Shown here in pieces: positions 41,591 to 48,562 of a stretch of 51,620 bases of DNA. Position 1 is the stretch's first letter. Each line of letters opens with the position of its first letter. The translations under genes and the position numbers were made by a program. Under the pieces are notes generated by a model. It did not search any database, was not told the DNA's origin, and was given only the letters and a program-made list of their open reading frames with translations. The stretch spans positions 1 to 51,620 of the forward strand of contig JAFYAI010000132.1 of the NCBI GenBank assembly GCA_017540815.1, given 5' to 3'. Source of the DNA: Spirochaetales bacterium. GTDB lineage: Bacteria > Spirochaetota > GWE2-31-10 > MWDO01.

Positions 41591-41776
41591 ATTCTCATTC
41601 AAAAGAAAATCAGAAATATTCAGTATCTGAATACCGGAATCATTACGATAGGTAGGCTGCATGCCGCCAACTATTATAATTTTAGGATAATTGTCAGAAA
41701 TAGAAGAAAGAGAACGAAGTTCTTGCTGCATTTTCTCTTCCGTATCCAAAGACAATGCGGATTGTATCACCGCCAT
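41582..41776 (-). pseudogene. Remnant of a DUF4143/AAA_14-type ATPase gene (C-terminus only)
   Basis: About 64 codons whose product (IQSALSLDTEEKMQQELRSL, YPKIIIVGG, YRNDSGIQILNISDFLL) resembles the C-terminal end of ATPases with a DUF4143 domain, proteins of about 400 residues. The N-terminal ATPase part is missing: upstream of 41776 there is only non-coding sequence with a dyad near 41774-41815. The reading stops inside the 42-bp structured repeat. It is most likely a decayed gene rather than a real small protein. Confidence 0.55.
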
Positions 41777-41859
41777 TCGATTTTTTTGCGTAAATACGCA
41801 TTTTTATCGAATGTAATTATACCACATTACGCCATTCTTAGCAAGAATATTTTAATAAT

Positions 41860-41895
41860 GTAAAAAAATTGCCACATAAGTGGCAATTTTTTTAC
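41860..41895. terminator. Terminator with TTGCCAC-ATAA-GTGGCAA core, copy A
   Basis: A 16-bp stem with loop ATAA and long A/T tracts. The core TTGCCACATAAGTGGCAA is identical in the terminator at 50322-50357, and nearly so at 51166-51183. Confidence 0.85.
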
Positions 41896-41902
41896 CCAAC
41901 TG

Positions 41903-41944
41903 CACACTTACAACGCAGGCGTTGCAAGTTTTCACTCAAAACAC
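41903..41944 (-). repeat. 42-bp structured repeat, copy 2
   Basis: Stem-loop CTTACAACGC-AG-GCGTTGCAAG; partner of copy 1 at 41549-41590. It overlaps the last codons of the 4Fe-4S aldo/keto reductase gene. TTTTGANTGA at its minus-strand start gives stops in two frames, and the two copies use different ones. Confidence 0.72.
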
Positions 41945-43053
41945 CTGCATTCTTCCAACAGTCGGATAATCGGCAGATGCTGCGGGCAGGCACTCTCACA
42001 CTGGCCGCATTGCAGACAGTCACTTGCCTTGCCGTGCGTCGCTGTAGCAATGTTATACTTTTGCTTACCGTTATCCCAACTTTTGTTCTTGTCTTCGTCA
42101 TTCTTGACAGCGAATATCTCCGGGATCGGGATATTCACAGGACAGCCGTCGGTGCAGTAGTGACATGCAGTACACGGGATCGACTTATCCTTGTCAAGTG
42201 CAGCCTGAACCTGCTTAATCACATCCTGCTCAGCTTCTGACAACGGCTTAAAGTCTTTCATATACGACAGATTATCCTGCATCTGAGCGATATTGCTCAT
42301 TCCGGACAGCACGGTGATAATGCCATCCATGCTCGCCACATATCTGATCGCCCACGACGCTGCCGAAGCATTCGGATTGGCAGCTTTGAACAGACTCTGC
42401 ACCTCCGGAATGGGATTAGCCAGCTTGCCGCCTTTGATCGGCTCCATAACCGTGATCGACACGCCATGCTTGCGTGCAATCTCATAGCACTGACGGCTTG
42501 CCACGCCCGGATTATCCCAGTCTGCATAGTTTATCTGCAGCTGTATGAAATCCACATCGGGATGAGTTGTGAGTAATTCTTCAAGCAGAGCCGGATCAGC
42601 ATGAAATGAGAATCCCCAATGCTTAATCAGACCTTTCGCTTTCTGTTCCTTGACGAAATCCCATATATGATACTCGTCGTATTTGGTATAATTATTCCTC
42701 TGGAGTGCGTGCAGCAGATAATAATCAAAATACCCTGCCACCGTTCGCTCCAGACTTGTCCAAAACTGCTGTTTAGCACTTGCCTCGTCGTGACAACTCA
42801 TCCACGCACAGAGTTTGGTACACAGCGTATACCTATCTCTCGGATAACGATCCACAAGTGCCGCTTTGATCGCCTTCTCAGACTCACCGTTATCATAAAC
42901 GAATGCAGTATCGAAGTATGTACCACCGGCATCGATAAACATATCGACCATTTTGCTGACTTGCGGAATATCAATACTGCCGTCACCATTCTTAGGCAGC
43001 CGCATTAATCCGAAACCTAACTTAAACACATCTTTGCCAAAATACCCGCTCAT
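41932..43053 (-). CDS. Aldo/keto reductase with C-terminal 4Fe-4S ferredoxin domain
   Basis: A 373-residue cytoplasmic protein without a signal peptide. The aldo/keto reductase barrel carries LGFGLMRLP, the catalytic Asp/Tyr in YFDTAFVYDNGESE, Lys in CTKLCAW, and His in LLHALQRNN. The last ~90 residues are a ferredoxin-like domain with two cluster-binding runs: CTACHYCTDGCP and CLQCGQCESACP. This is the common anaerobe type of AKR that probably passes electrons between NAD(P)H or ferredoxin and an organic substrate. It follows the cupin gene by 12 bp at the end of the 46.5-kb operon. Its final codons and stop lie in a 42-bp repeat. Confidence 0.9.
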   Translation of the reverse strand: MSGYFGKDVFKLGFGLMRLPKNGDGSIDIPQVSKMVDMFIDAGGTYFDTAFVYDNGESEKAIKAALVDRYPRDRYTLCTKLCAWMSCHDEASAKQQFWTSLERTVAGYFDYYLLHALQRNNYTKYDEYHIWDFVKEQKAKGLIKHWGFSFHADPALLEELLTTHPDVDFIQLQINYADWDNPGVASRQCYEIARKHGVSITVMEPIKGGKLANPIPEVQSLFKAANPNASAASWAIRYVASMDGIITVLSGMSNIAQMQDNLSYMKDFKPLSEAEQDVIKQVQAALDKDKSIPCTACHYCTDGCPVNIPIPEIFAVKNDEDKNKSWDNGKQKYNIATATHGKASDCLQCGQCESACPQHLPIIRLLEECRCFE

Positions 43054-43065
43054 AGACTCACCTTC

Positions 43066-43611
43066 TTACAGCTTATTATACTCTTCATCGGAGACAGGCT
43101 CACACCACTCATTGCTCGTATTCTCTCCTGCCGGCTCGAATGTCACATGGCTGAACCAGCTGTCCTTCTTAGCTCCGTGCCAATGCTTAGTATTCGGCGG
43201 GATAACGATGACCATACCTGGCTCCAGACTGACAGGCTCCTCGCCCCACTGCTGATACCAGCCGCTGCCTGCCGTGCATATCAGCACCTGACCGCCGCCG
43301 CTTGTGGAATGATGTATATGCCAGTTATTGCGGCATCCCGGCTCAAATGAAACATTAAAGATAGGGATCTCCCCGTTCTGCATATTGGTCAGAGGTTTGA
43401 GATAAGAGTTCCCGATGAAATACTGAGCAAAACCGTCATTTGGATTGCCCACGCCGAAAGCGTCGATTTTGTCGAATTGTTCTTTAGATATTAGTCCTGT
43501 CGTGCTGTTCATTTTAGTTCCTGCCTCATTCTGTAATGTTTGCTTCACTCCGCATGACACCATCGTCATTGCGATGAGTGCTGTTATCACAATTGTGTTG
43601 ATTTTGTTCAT
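43066..43611 (-). CDS. Cupin-domain lipoprotein
   Basis: A protein of about 181 residues with N-terminus MNKINTIVITALIAMTMVSC, a type II signal peptide (lipobox MVSC). The mature part is a single cupin: VSFEPGCRNNWHIHHSTSGGGQVLICTAGSGWYQQWGE (metal-binding His residues) and GMVIVIPPNTKHWHGA. Similar small cupins often neighbour carboxymuconolactone-decarboxylase-like proteins and flavodoxins, as here. The start at 43611 follows AAAGGAG by eight bases; upstream in-frame codons overlap the preceding gene. Role unknown; metal-dependent oxidation or isomerisation of a small molecule in the periplasm is possible. Confidence 0.87.
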   Translation of the reverse strand: MNKINTIVITALIAMTMVSCGVKQTLQNEAGTKMNSTTGLISKEQFDKIDAFGVGNPNDGFAQYFIGNSYLKPLTNMQNGEIPIFNVSFEPGCRNNWHIHHSTSGGGQVLICTAGSGWYQQWGEEPVSLEPGMVIVIPPNTKHWHGAKKDSWFSHVTFEPAGENTSNEWCEPVSDEEYNKL

Positions 43612-43627
43612 ATTGATGACTCCTTTG

Positions 43628-44383
43628 TTATTCCAGCGTCTCATTTATCGCCGTGAGGATATTCAGCGTTCGCGGATAGCCGATATATGGCATGATCTGC
43701 GAAGTAACGGCAGTCAGGAATGCTTTATCATTACCGACAAGGTTATTGCCGCCGATATGAGCACGCAGCTGAGCTTCGTTAGTGCCGTCCGCTGCGATAT
43801 AGCAGAATGTTATCATCTCACGCTGTCGGTTATCCAATCCGTTTCGCGTGTAATAGTCGCCGAAACAGTTGCCGGAGAGCCAGCGATTAATGATACCCCG
43901 TTCAGAGAAGCCTTTCATACCATCACCGAATATCTCAACCTGCTTAGCTTCACCTTTCTCCACTCTGTCAGCCGCAGTGGTCGTTCCCTGCGGAGCAAGC
44001 GGGAGTTTGATTTTCTTCTTTTTAAATACATCTGCAGTCGCCTTGAAGAACGGATAGATCCGTCCGAATCCGCAGTATGCGACAGCCTGATACAGCACCT
44101 CGCGGGCTTCGATCGGACTGACTCCGGCATCGATAGCAGCTGCAAGCATCGGCTGATACAGATCCACAGCACCGCGTCCGAGCAATGCAGCCAATATCGC
44201 GATATGTCTTGTCTTTTCATCAAGCGTTACGCCTTCTTCATTCGGCACTTCATTATTTGCGAAGTTCGCAAAAAACTCGGCAAACTCAGGATCGGTTTTC
44301 TTCAGTTCATCAGTCCAGCTCTGTGCAGACATTCCGACAGCAGTCATAGCACACATAATTATCACTCCTATTATTTTTTTCAT
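43628..44383 (-). CDS. Exported carboxymuconolactone-decarboxylase-like protein
   Basis: A 251-residue protein with a Sec signal peptide (MKKIIGVIIMCAMTAVGMSAQ) and two tandem CMD/AhpD-like helical domains: first LDEKTRHIAILAALLGRGAVD...AREVLYQAVAYCGFGRIYPF, second LDNRQREMITFCYIAADGTNEAQLRAHI. The AhpD CxxC redox pair is absent, so it is not a classical peroxidase partner. It is followed by the cupin lipoprotein with which such proteins commonly co-occur. Minus-strand operon; the next gene upstream is a disrupted amidohydrolase. Substrate unknown. Confidence 0.88.
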   Translation of the reverse strand: MKKIIGVIIMCAMTAVGMSAQSWTDELKKTDPEFAEFFANFANNEVPNEEGVTLDEKTRHIAILAALLGRGAVDLYQPMLAAAIDAGVSPIEAREVLYQAVAYCGFGRIYPFFKATADVFKKKKIKLPLAPQGTTTAADRVEKGEAKQVEIFGDGMKGFSERGIINRWLSGNCFGDYYTRNGLDNRQREMITFCYIAADGTNEAQLRAHIGGNNLVGNDKAFLTAVTSQIMPYIGYPRTLNILTAINETLE

Positions 44384-44393
44384 TTTTGACTCC

Positions 44394-45432
44394 TTATTTT
44401 ATTTTTTGGAATACGGCATTCATATTAGCGGCATCAAGCGGCGACATAGGCACAAGGTCGAGAGACTTAACCATTTGCAGCGTTGATGTTTTATACTTCA
44501 GGAAATGAGGTGTTTTCAGATGACTCTGATAAGCCTCTTCATCACGATATATTTCCAGAATGCGGATAATGCACGGATTGTTCTTAGACTGCATCGGGAA
44601 TATACAAAGCACGCCACTTTCCTTGGCAACAGACTCAGCACCAACTGATTTCGCCGCATTGAGATATTCTGCCAAATAGTCAGGATATATCTCGATCTCC
44701 GCAATTCTCACAAGCAGTGCTTCGGCATCAAATGACAGTGCTGCAGTTGCAGCTGCTTTGTCAGCATCATTCTGCTCAGCCGAAACATTCTGCCCTTTTG
44801 CGACATTCTCAGACAGTCCGAACAGCCGTGCCGCATTGTTAGCCAATATATCTGACGCATACTTCGACAACTGCGGATCCTTGGCCAGCTCATCGCGGAA
44901 CTTGGCAAGTCCTGCGGATAGAGCATTTGCAGGAGCATATGGGAAATCAGACCCGTACAAGATATGTGCCACCGGCATTTGTCGGCAGCTTTACTCCGAC
45001 CGCCCCCAGCTCCGTCAAAGCCCGCTCTGCTTCCTCGGCAGCGGCCCTTGCATCCGGCAATGGCAATGTTGCACACCAGGATATTCGCCCGTCAGACGCT
45101 GCGGCAAGTTTGGCGGCATTGTCATTGAGCATACGGCATATTCTGACAGACTCCTCTGTATCACCGAAATAAGGATGCGGAGCAGGTGTCGTCAGAATGG
45201 TATGAGCTATCTCTGCATTATCCGTAAATGCTTTAAGGCTCTCCTCACTCCACTCCGGTATAGGATACAGCTCATCCATCAGAGCATTATGCTCCTGCAC
45301 AAAACTCATATACTCCTGCGGGATATAATGGCTGTGCACATCTACTGCCGCCTGAACCGAACCGGATTTGCCGCATGAAGTTAATATAATACTCATAGTT
45401 AAAATTCCTATTAAAACTATTGCTTTTTTCAT
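44394..45432 (-). pseudogene. Amidohydrolase-monooxygenase fusion lipoprotein gene with internal deletion and frameshift
   Basis: The 5' half (44947-45432) encodes a lipoprotein signal (MKKAIVLIGILTMSIILTSC) and the start of an ACMSD-like amidohydrolase (VDVHSHYIPQEYM with the metal-binding HxH). The 3' half (to 44394) encodes the end of the amidohydrolase (HILYGSDFPYAPANA, then NNAARLFGL), a linker and an antibiotic-biosynthesis-monooxygenase-like domain (~95 residues). About 110-130 residues of the barrel are missing, and the halves are in different frames. In the overlap (about 44950-44978) both frames give family-like sequence, NAGGTYL and PVAHILYG, so a deletion between two short similar stretches is likely. 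The first codon overlaps the upstream flavodoxin stop (ATGA). Confidence 0.72.
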
Positions 45433-46013
45433 TTGATCCACCCGTCAACGAGTTTTTCTGCTCCTTTACGGTTATTCTGAGCAGTCGCACCGCGGATTGC
45501 CAGCGGAGTTTTAACGGCTGCTTTGGGATATTTGCTGCGGAATGCTCCGTCAGTTCCGGAAACACCGCTGCCTTCGTGAGTGCAGAATGGCACAATAGTT
45601 TTGCCGTTAAGGTCGTGCTTATCCAAGAATGTATAGACAACCATTGGCAGATCTCCCCACCAGATCGGGTAGCCGATATAGACTGTATCATATTGGGCTG
45701 TATCGATGTCACCTTTATACGCAGGACGGGCGTTAGCACGCTTCTCAGACATCGCCTGATCTATGCATGGCTTATACTTCGCAGGATATGCCTTTGCCGG
45801 CACGATCTCAAACATATCCGCACCGGTTTTCGCCGCAATCATCTTGGCGATAATTGCCGTATTGCCTTCTTTGATATTGCCGACAGCGTAATTCTCATCG
45901 GTTCGTGAGAAATACAGCACCAAAGTCTTCGTATCTTTTGATGTCTGAGCATTCATTCCATATACCCCCATTATGATTGACATTGTTATTACGATTATTT
46001 TTTTGAAATTCAT
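45429..46013 (-). CDS. Exported flavodoxin
   Basis: A flavodoxin of about 194 residues with a Sec signal (MNFKKIIVITMSIIMGVYGMNAQ). FMN-site features: LVLYFSRTDENY, EGNTAIIAKMIAAKTG, IGYPIWWGDLPMVVYTFLD, VPFCTHEGSGVSG. The start at 46013 has AGGAG five bases upstream; earlier in-frame codons overlap the preceding gene. Together with the cytosolic flavodoxin just upstream it is controlled by the dyad-bearing promoter at 46561-46589. Its stop overlaps the start of the broken amidohydrolase gene. Confidence 0.88.
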   Translation of the reverse strand: MNFKKIIVITMSIIMGVYGMNAQTSKDTKTLVLYFSRTDENYAVGNIKEGNTAIIAKMIAAKTGADMFEIVPAKAYPAKYKPCIDQAMSEKRANARPAYKGDIDTAQYDTVYIGYPIWWGDLPMVVYTFLDKHDLNGKTIVPFCTHEGSGVSGTDGAFRSKYPKAAVKTPLAIRGATAQNNRKGAEKLVDGWIK

Positions 46014-46024
46014 TGTTACTCCTA

Positions 46025-46501
46025 TTATATGTATTTCTTTCCCCATTCTGACAGCTCACTCTCCGAAGCACTCGAAGAAAATCTCCTGCCGGATACAACT
46101 TTGGCTTTCGGAGCAAGAGCCTGCATATTAGCCTGACTGTCGCCTAAGCCGCTGCCACCGCTCGTAGCGAACGGCACTATCGTCTTGCCCGTAAAATCAT
46201 ACATCTCCATAAATGTATCGATGATCGACGGCTCGCGATACCACCATATCGGGAATCCAACGAATACCATATCATAGTCAGCCATATTGTCAATCCGGGA
46301 AGCGATAGCCGGTCGGCAGCTGCGGTCTTTCATCTCGACACTGCTGCGGCTTTTATCATTCTGCCAGTTAAGATCAGCATTAGTGTATTTTTGAGCCGGA
46401 ACTATCTCTGCACAATCTGCTCCGATTGCTTTTGCAAGTTTTTTTGATAATGCAGCAGTTACTCCGCTCGCACTAAAATATGTTACGATTGATTTTGACA
46501 T
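46025..46501 (-). CDS. Cytosolic flavodoxin
   Basis: A 158-residue flavodoxin without a signal peptide: IVTYFSASGVTAALSKKLAKAIG (FMN phosphate loop region), VGFPIWWYREPSIIDTFME and IVPFATSGGSGLGDS (isoalloxazine pocket). The fold and length match the short Flavodoxin_4 proteins of anaerobes. It is the first gene of the operon running down to the 4Fe-4S aldo/keto reductase at 41932. AAGGAG precedes the ATG. Its promoter has TGACA-N3-TGTCA dyads at the -35 box and downstream of the start, so expression is likely repressed by a dedicated regulator. Confidence 0.9.
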   Translation of the reverse strand: MSKSIVTYFSASGVTAALSKKLAKAIGADCAEIVPAQKYTNADLNWQNDKSRSSVEMKDRSCRPAIASRIDNMADYDMVFVGFPIWWYREPSIIDTFMEMYDFTGKTIVPFATSGGSGLGDSQANMQALAPKAKVVSGRRFSSSASESELSEWGKKYI

Positions 46502-46531
46502 TGGTTACTCCTTTTTATTGATATATTTATA

Positions 46532-46546
46532 CTGACATTATGTCAG
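46532..46546. promoter_or_regulatory. Operator dyad CTGACA-TTA-TGTCAG (downstream copy)
   Basis: Perfect six-base inverted repeat about 15-20 bp downstream of the predicted -10 box of the 46.5-kb operon. Pairs with the copy at 46576-46588, 43 bp centre to centre, about four helical turns. Confidence 0.65.
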
Positions 46547-46560
46547 ATTATCATAATGAT

Positions 46561-46589
46561 AATATACATCATAACTGACACAATGTCAA
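46561..46589 (-). promoter_or_regulatory. Promoter of the 46.5-kb flavodoxin operon
   Basis: Minus strand: consensus TTGACA (46584-46589), 17 bp, TATATT (46561-46566). The -35 box is part of an operator dyad. Confidence 0.75.
46576..46588. promoter_or_regulatory. Operator dyad TGACA-CAA-TGTCA (upstream copy)
   Basis: Identical to the dyad at 36816-36828 and overlapping the -35 box, so binding here would exclude RNA polymerase. Confidence 0.68.
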
Positions 46590-46625
46590 GATAAATTTTA
46601 TAAAAAAGTTATCAAAATATTTTTA

Positions 46626-47465
46626 TTAAATATTTCTCAATCCTGCCAATATCGCACCAATATCCGCATCAATACACAAACTGCGATCAGCGATCTCTTG
46701 CTGAGCTGCCGCTTCACCGTAGTTGATGCACACATAGAATGCGTTGGGATTGCGGGCAGTCATCTGCCAAAACGGATATTTGATAATCACAGGAGTGTTG
46801 CCGCCGACACCAAGTTCAAGCAGCAGCACCTTGCCGCCGGATGAAACATGCCGACTGTCGATGAAGTGAGCATATCGTTCTGAGGCTGCATACCAGCCTT
46901 CGTCCTGAACAAAAGTATCATCCGAGCGGAGATTCATACTCATCGGTTTGCCGCATTTCGGACAATGCGGGATAAGTTCGGACGGGATCGACATTCCGCC
47001 TGCCTGCCACATTCTGAGAATGGGCTGCTCATTATCATAAGTCTGCTGATGGCAAGGCTCGCTGCACTGGAACAGCCCGTAATCGCCCTGCGTATAGAAC
47101 AGCCGCTTCTTGTCAAATCCGGCTTTCTGAAAGCAGTGATCGACATTCGTAGTAATGACGAAATAATCCTTATCCTGCACAAGTCGCAGCAGATCGGAGT
47201 AAACCGGCTTCGGGATGTCGCTGTAGCGATTGATCATAATATAGCGGCTCCAATAAGCCCAAAACTCTTCCTGAGTTTCATACGGATAGAAGCCGCCGCT
47301 GTACATATCAGTGAAACCGTATCTGTCTCTGAAATCGGCAAAATACTCATCAAACCGCTGTCCGCTGTATGTATATCCGGCAGATGCGGATAATCCTGCA
47401 CCTGCCCCGATTAAGATTGTGTCAAACTCGTCTAATTTACTTTTCAGTGCTTCAATCTTTGTCAT
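46626..47465 (-). CDS. SirTM-type (class M) sirtuin
   Basis: A SIR2-fold protein of about 279 residues. NAD-site features: LIGAGAGLSASAGY; ITTNVDHCFQKAGF; then FYTQGDYGLFQCSEPCH, where the catalytic His of deacetylase sirtuins is Gln, as in the SirTM group that ADP-ribosylates lipoylated GcvH-L. A zinc-ribbon Cys set is present (CSEPCH and CPKCGK). In streptococci and staphylococci these are linked to a macrodomain, GcvH-L and a lipoate ligase; none of those is here. The start at 47465 has AAGGA about ten bases upstream; an earlier in-frame ATG lies before that site. It has its own promoter with a dyad just upstream. A role in redox-stress response is likely by analogy. Confidence 0.85.
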   Translation of the reverse strand: MTKIEALKSKLDEFDTILIGAGAGLSASAGYTYSGQRFDEYFADFRDRYGFTDMYSGGFYPYETQEEFWAYWSRYIMINRYSDIPKPVYSDLLRLVQDKDYFVITTNVDHCFQKAGFDKKRLFYTQGDYGLFQCSEPCHQQTYDNEQPILRMWQAGGMSIPSELIPHCPKCGKPMSMNLRSDDTFVQDEGWYAASERYAHFIDSRHVSSGGKVLLLELGVGGNTPVIIKYPFWQMTARNPNAFYVCINYGEAAAQQEIADRSLCIDADIGAILAGLRNI

Positions 47466-47500
47466 ACAAGTTTCTTCCTTATTATAGATCATTCATAATG

Positions 47501-47529
47501 AGGATAGCACAATTTTCACGGTTTTGCAA
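47501..47529 (-). promoter_or_regulatory. Promoter of the SirTM gene
   Basis: Minus strand: TTGCAA (47524-47529), 17 bp, TATCCT (47501-47506); leader about 30 nt. Confidence 0.55.
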
Positions 47530-47549
47530 TATTTGTCCCGAACAAATAT
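47529..47549. promoter_or_regulatory. Dyad ATATTTGT-CCCGA-ACAAATAT upstream of the SirTM promoter
   Basis: Eight-base perfect arms, directly abutting the -35 box from upstream, the usual place of an activator site. It also lies after the aldo/keto reductase stop, so a weak terminator is an alternative, but it lacks a U-tract. Confidence 0.5.
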
Positions 47550-47557
47550 ACCATTTG

Positions 47558-48550
47558 TCAATAGTCAGGATTCCAATTCAGAAATCGTTCCAGATCATCA
47601 GGATGCGGGATATAGAAACGGCTTTCTTTATTCAAGGCACGCATCGCTTTCATCTCGCTTTTGGATAATTCAAAGTCAAAGATCTCGATATTTTCCTTAA
47701 TATATGCAGGATTAGTTGCCCCTGGGATAACAGAAAATCCTTCCTGTATGTGCCATCGGAGAATTATCTGTGCCGGCGACTTGCCGTGTTTCTTAGCGAT
47801 TTTATTGATCGTAGGGTCACTGAACAGGGTCTGATTGCCCTTGCCGCTTCCGCCGAGAGGAAACCAGCTCTCAGTCTTAATATCATATTTTGCAGCGATC
47901 TTGCGTATTTTCTGACGCTGAGCATACGGATGACATTCTATCTGCAGGACTGCCGGCTTGATCCTGACAGCCGGGATAAACTCATCTATCATAGTGTCGC
48001 TGTAATCAAAGTTGCTTATGCCAAGTGTGCGGACTTTGCCGAGATCAACGGCACGCTCCATATCTTTCCATGCACCGAGATAGTCTCCTGCAGGCTGATG
48101 CACATACAGCAGATCTATGTAGTCTAACTGAAGCCTCTCAAGCATCTTATCTATCGCCTGCAATGTTATACCTTCACCGTATTCCGTCGGCCAAACCTTA
48201 CTCGTAACCCAGATCTCGCTTCTCGGCACACCGCTTTCTTCACAGAACTGATTGACTGCACGCCCTACTTCGCACTCATCCAGATAAGCATGAGCGGTAT
48301 CTATGTGACGGTATCCGCATCGCAATGCGTAAAGCACGGAATTGTAACAGATCTCATCCGAACCCTGATTGAATGTCCCGATACCGAACTGCGGCATTTG
48401 CGTACCGTTGTTCAGTGTGAGAAGAGGAACATTGCCGGCGGTGGTTTTGGTATTGGCTGACCTGTTCGCTTTATCAGAACTGTCACTCGCCACTGCGAAT
48501 GTTGTTACAGAAAGTAAGAGAGCTGTGCAAAATGAAATAATTTTGTTCAT
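47558..48550 (-). CDS. Exported aldo/keto reductase
   Basis: A 330-residue protein: Sec signal (MNKIISFCTALLLSVTTFAVAS), a Ser/Lys/Thr-rich linker (about 23-40), then an aldo/keto reductase barrel. The tetrad is Asp and Tyr in HIDTAHAYLDE, Lys in VTSKVWP, His in LLYVHQPAG. The NADP-site end is SVIPGATNPAYIKEN. It is clearly related to the exported reductase at 32173-33069, so the window holds two of these. AAGGAGAC lies before the ATG. It follows the exported hydrolase gene by 12 bp and shares its TetR-type promoter. Confidence 0.9.
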   Translation of the reverse strand: MNKIISFCTALLLSVTTFAVASDSSDKANRSANTKTTAGNVPLLTLNNGTQMPQFGIGTFNQGSDEICYNSVLYALRCGYRHIDTAHAYLDECEVGRAVNQFCEESGVPRSEIWVTSKVWPTEYGEGITLQAIDKMLERLQLDYIDLLYVHQPAGDYLGAWKDMERAVDLGKVRTLGISNFDYSDTMIDEFIPAVRIKPAVLQIECHPYAQRQKIRKIAAKYDIKTESWFPLGGSGKGNQTLFSDPTINKIAKKHGKSPAQIILRWHIQEGFSVIPGATNPAYIKENIEIFDFELSKSEMKAMRALNKESRFYIPHPDDLERFLNWNPDY

Positions 48551-48562
48551 AATATTGTCTCC

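Noticed and set aside
41774..41815. Attachment site or IS end near the ATPase remnant
   Set aside because: There is an interrupted dyad (CATTCGAT...ATCGAATG, GCGTA/TACGC), but no matching second copy or duplication, so a mobile-element end cannot be supported.
43445..44389. Long open frame of 314 codons on the plus strand
   Set aside because: It lies antisense to the cupin and CMD-like genes, both with clear families, signal peptides and ribosome-binding sites; its own product has no recognisable features.
45287..45739. Open frame of 150 codons on the minus strand
   Set aside because: Overlaps the exported flavodoxin and the amidohydrolase gene in another frame, with no ribosome-binding site or family resemblance.
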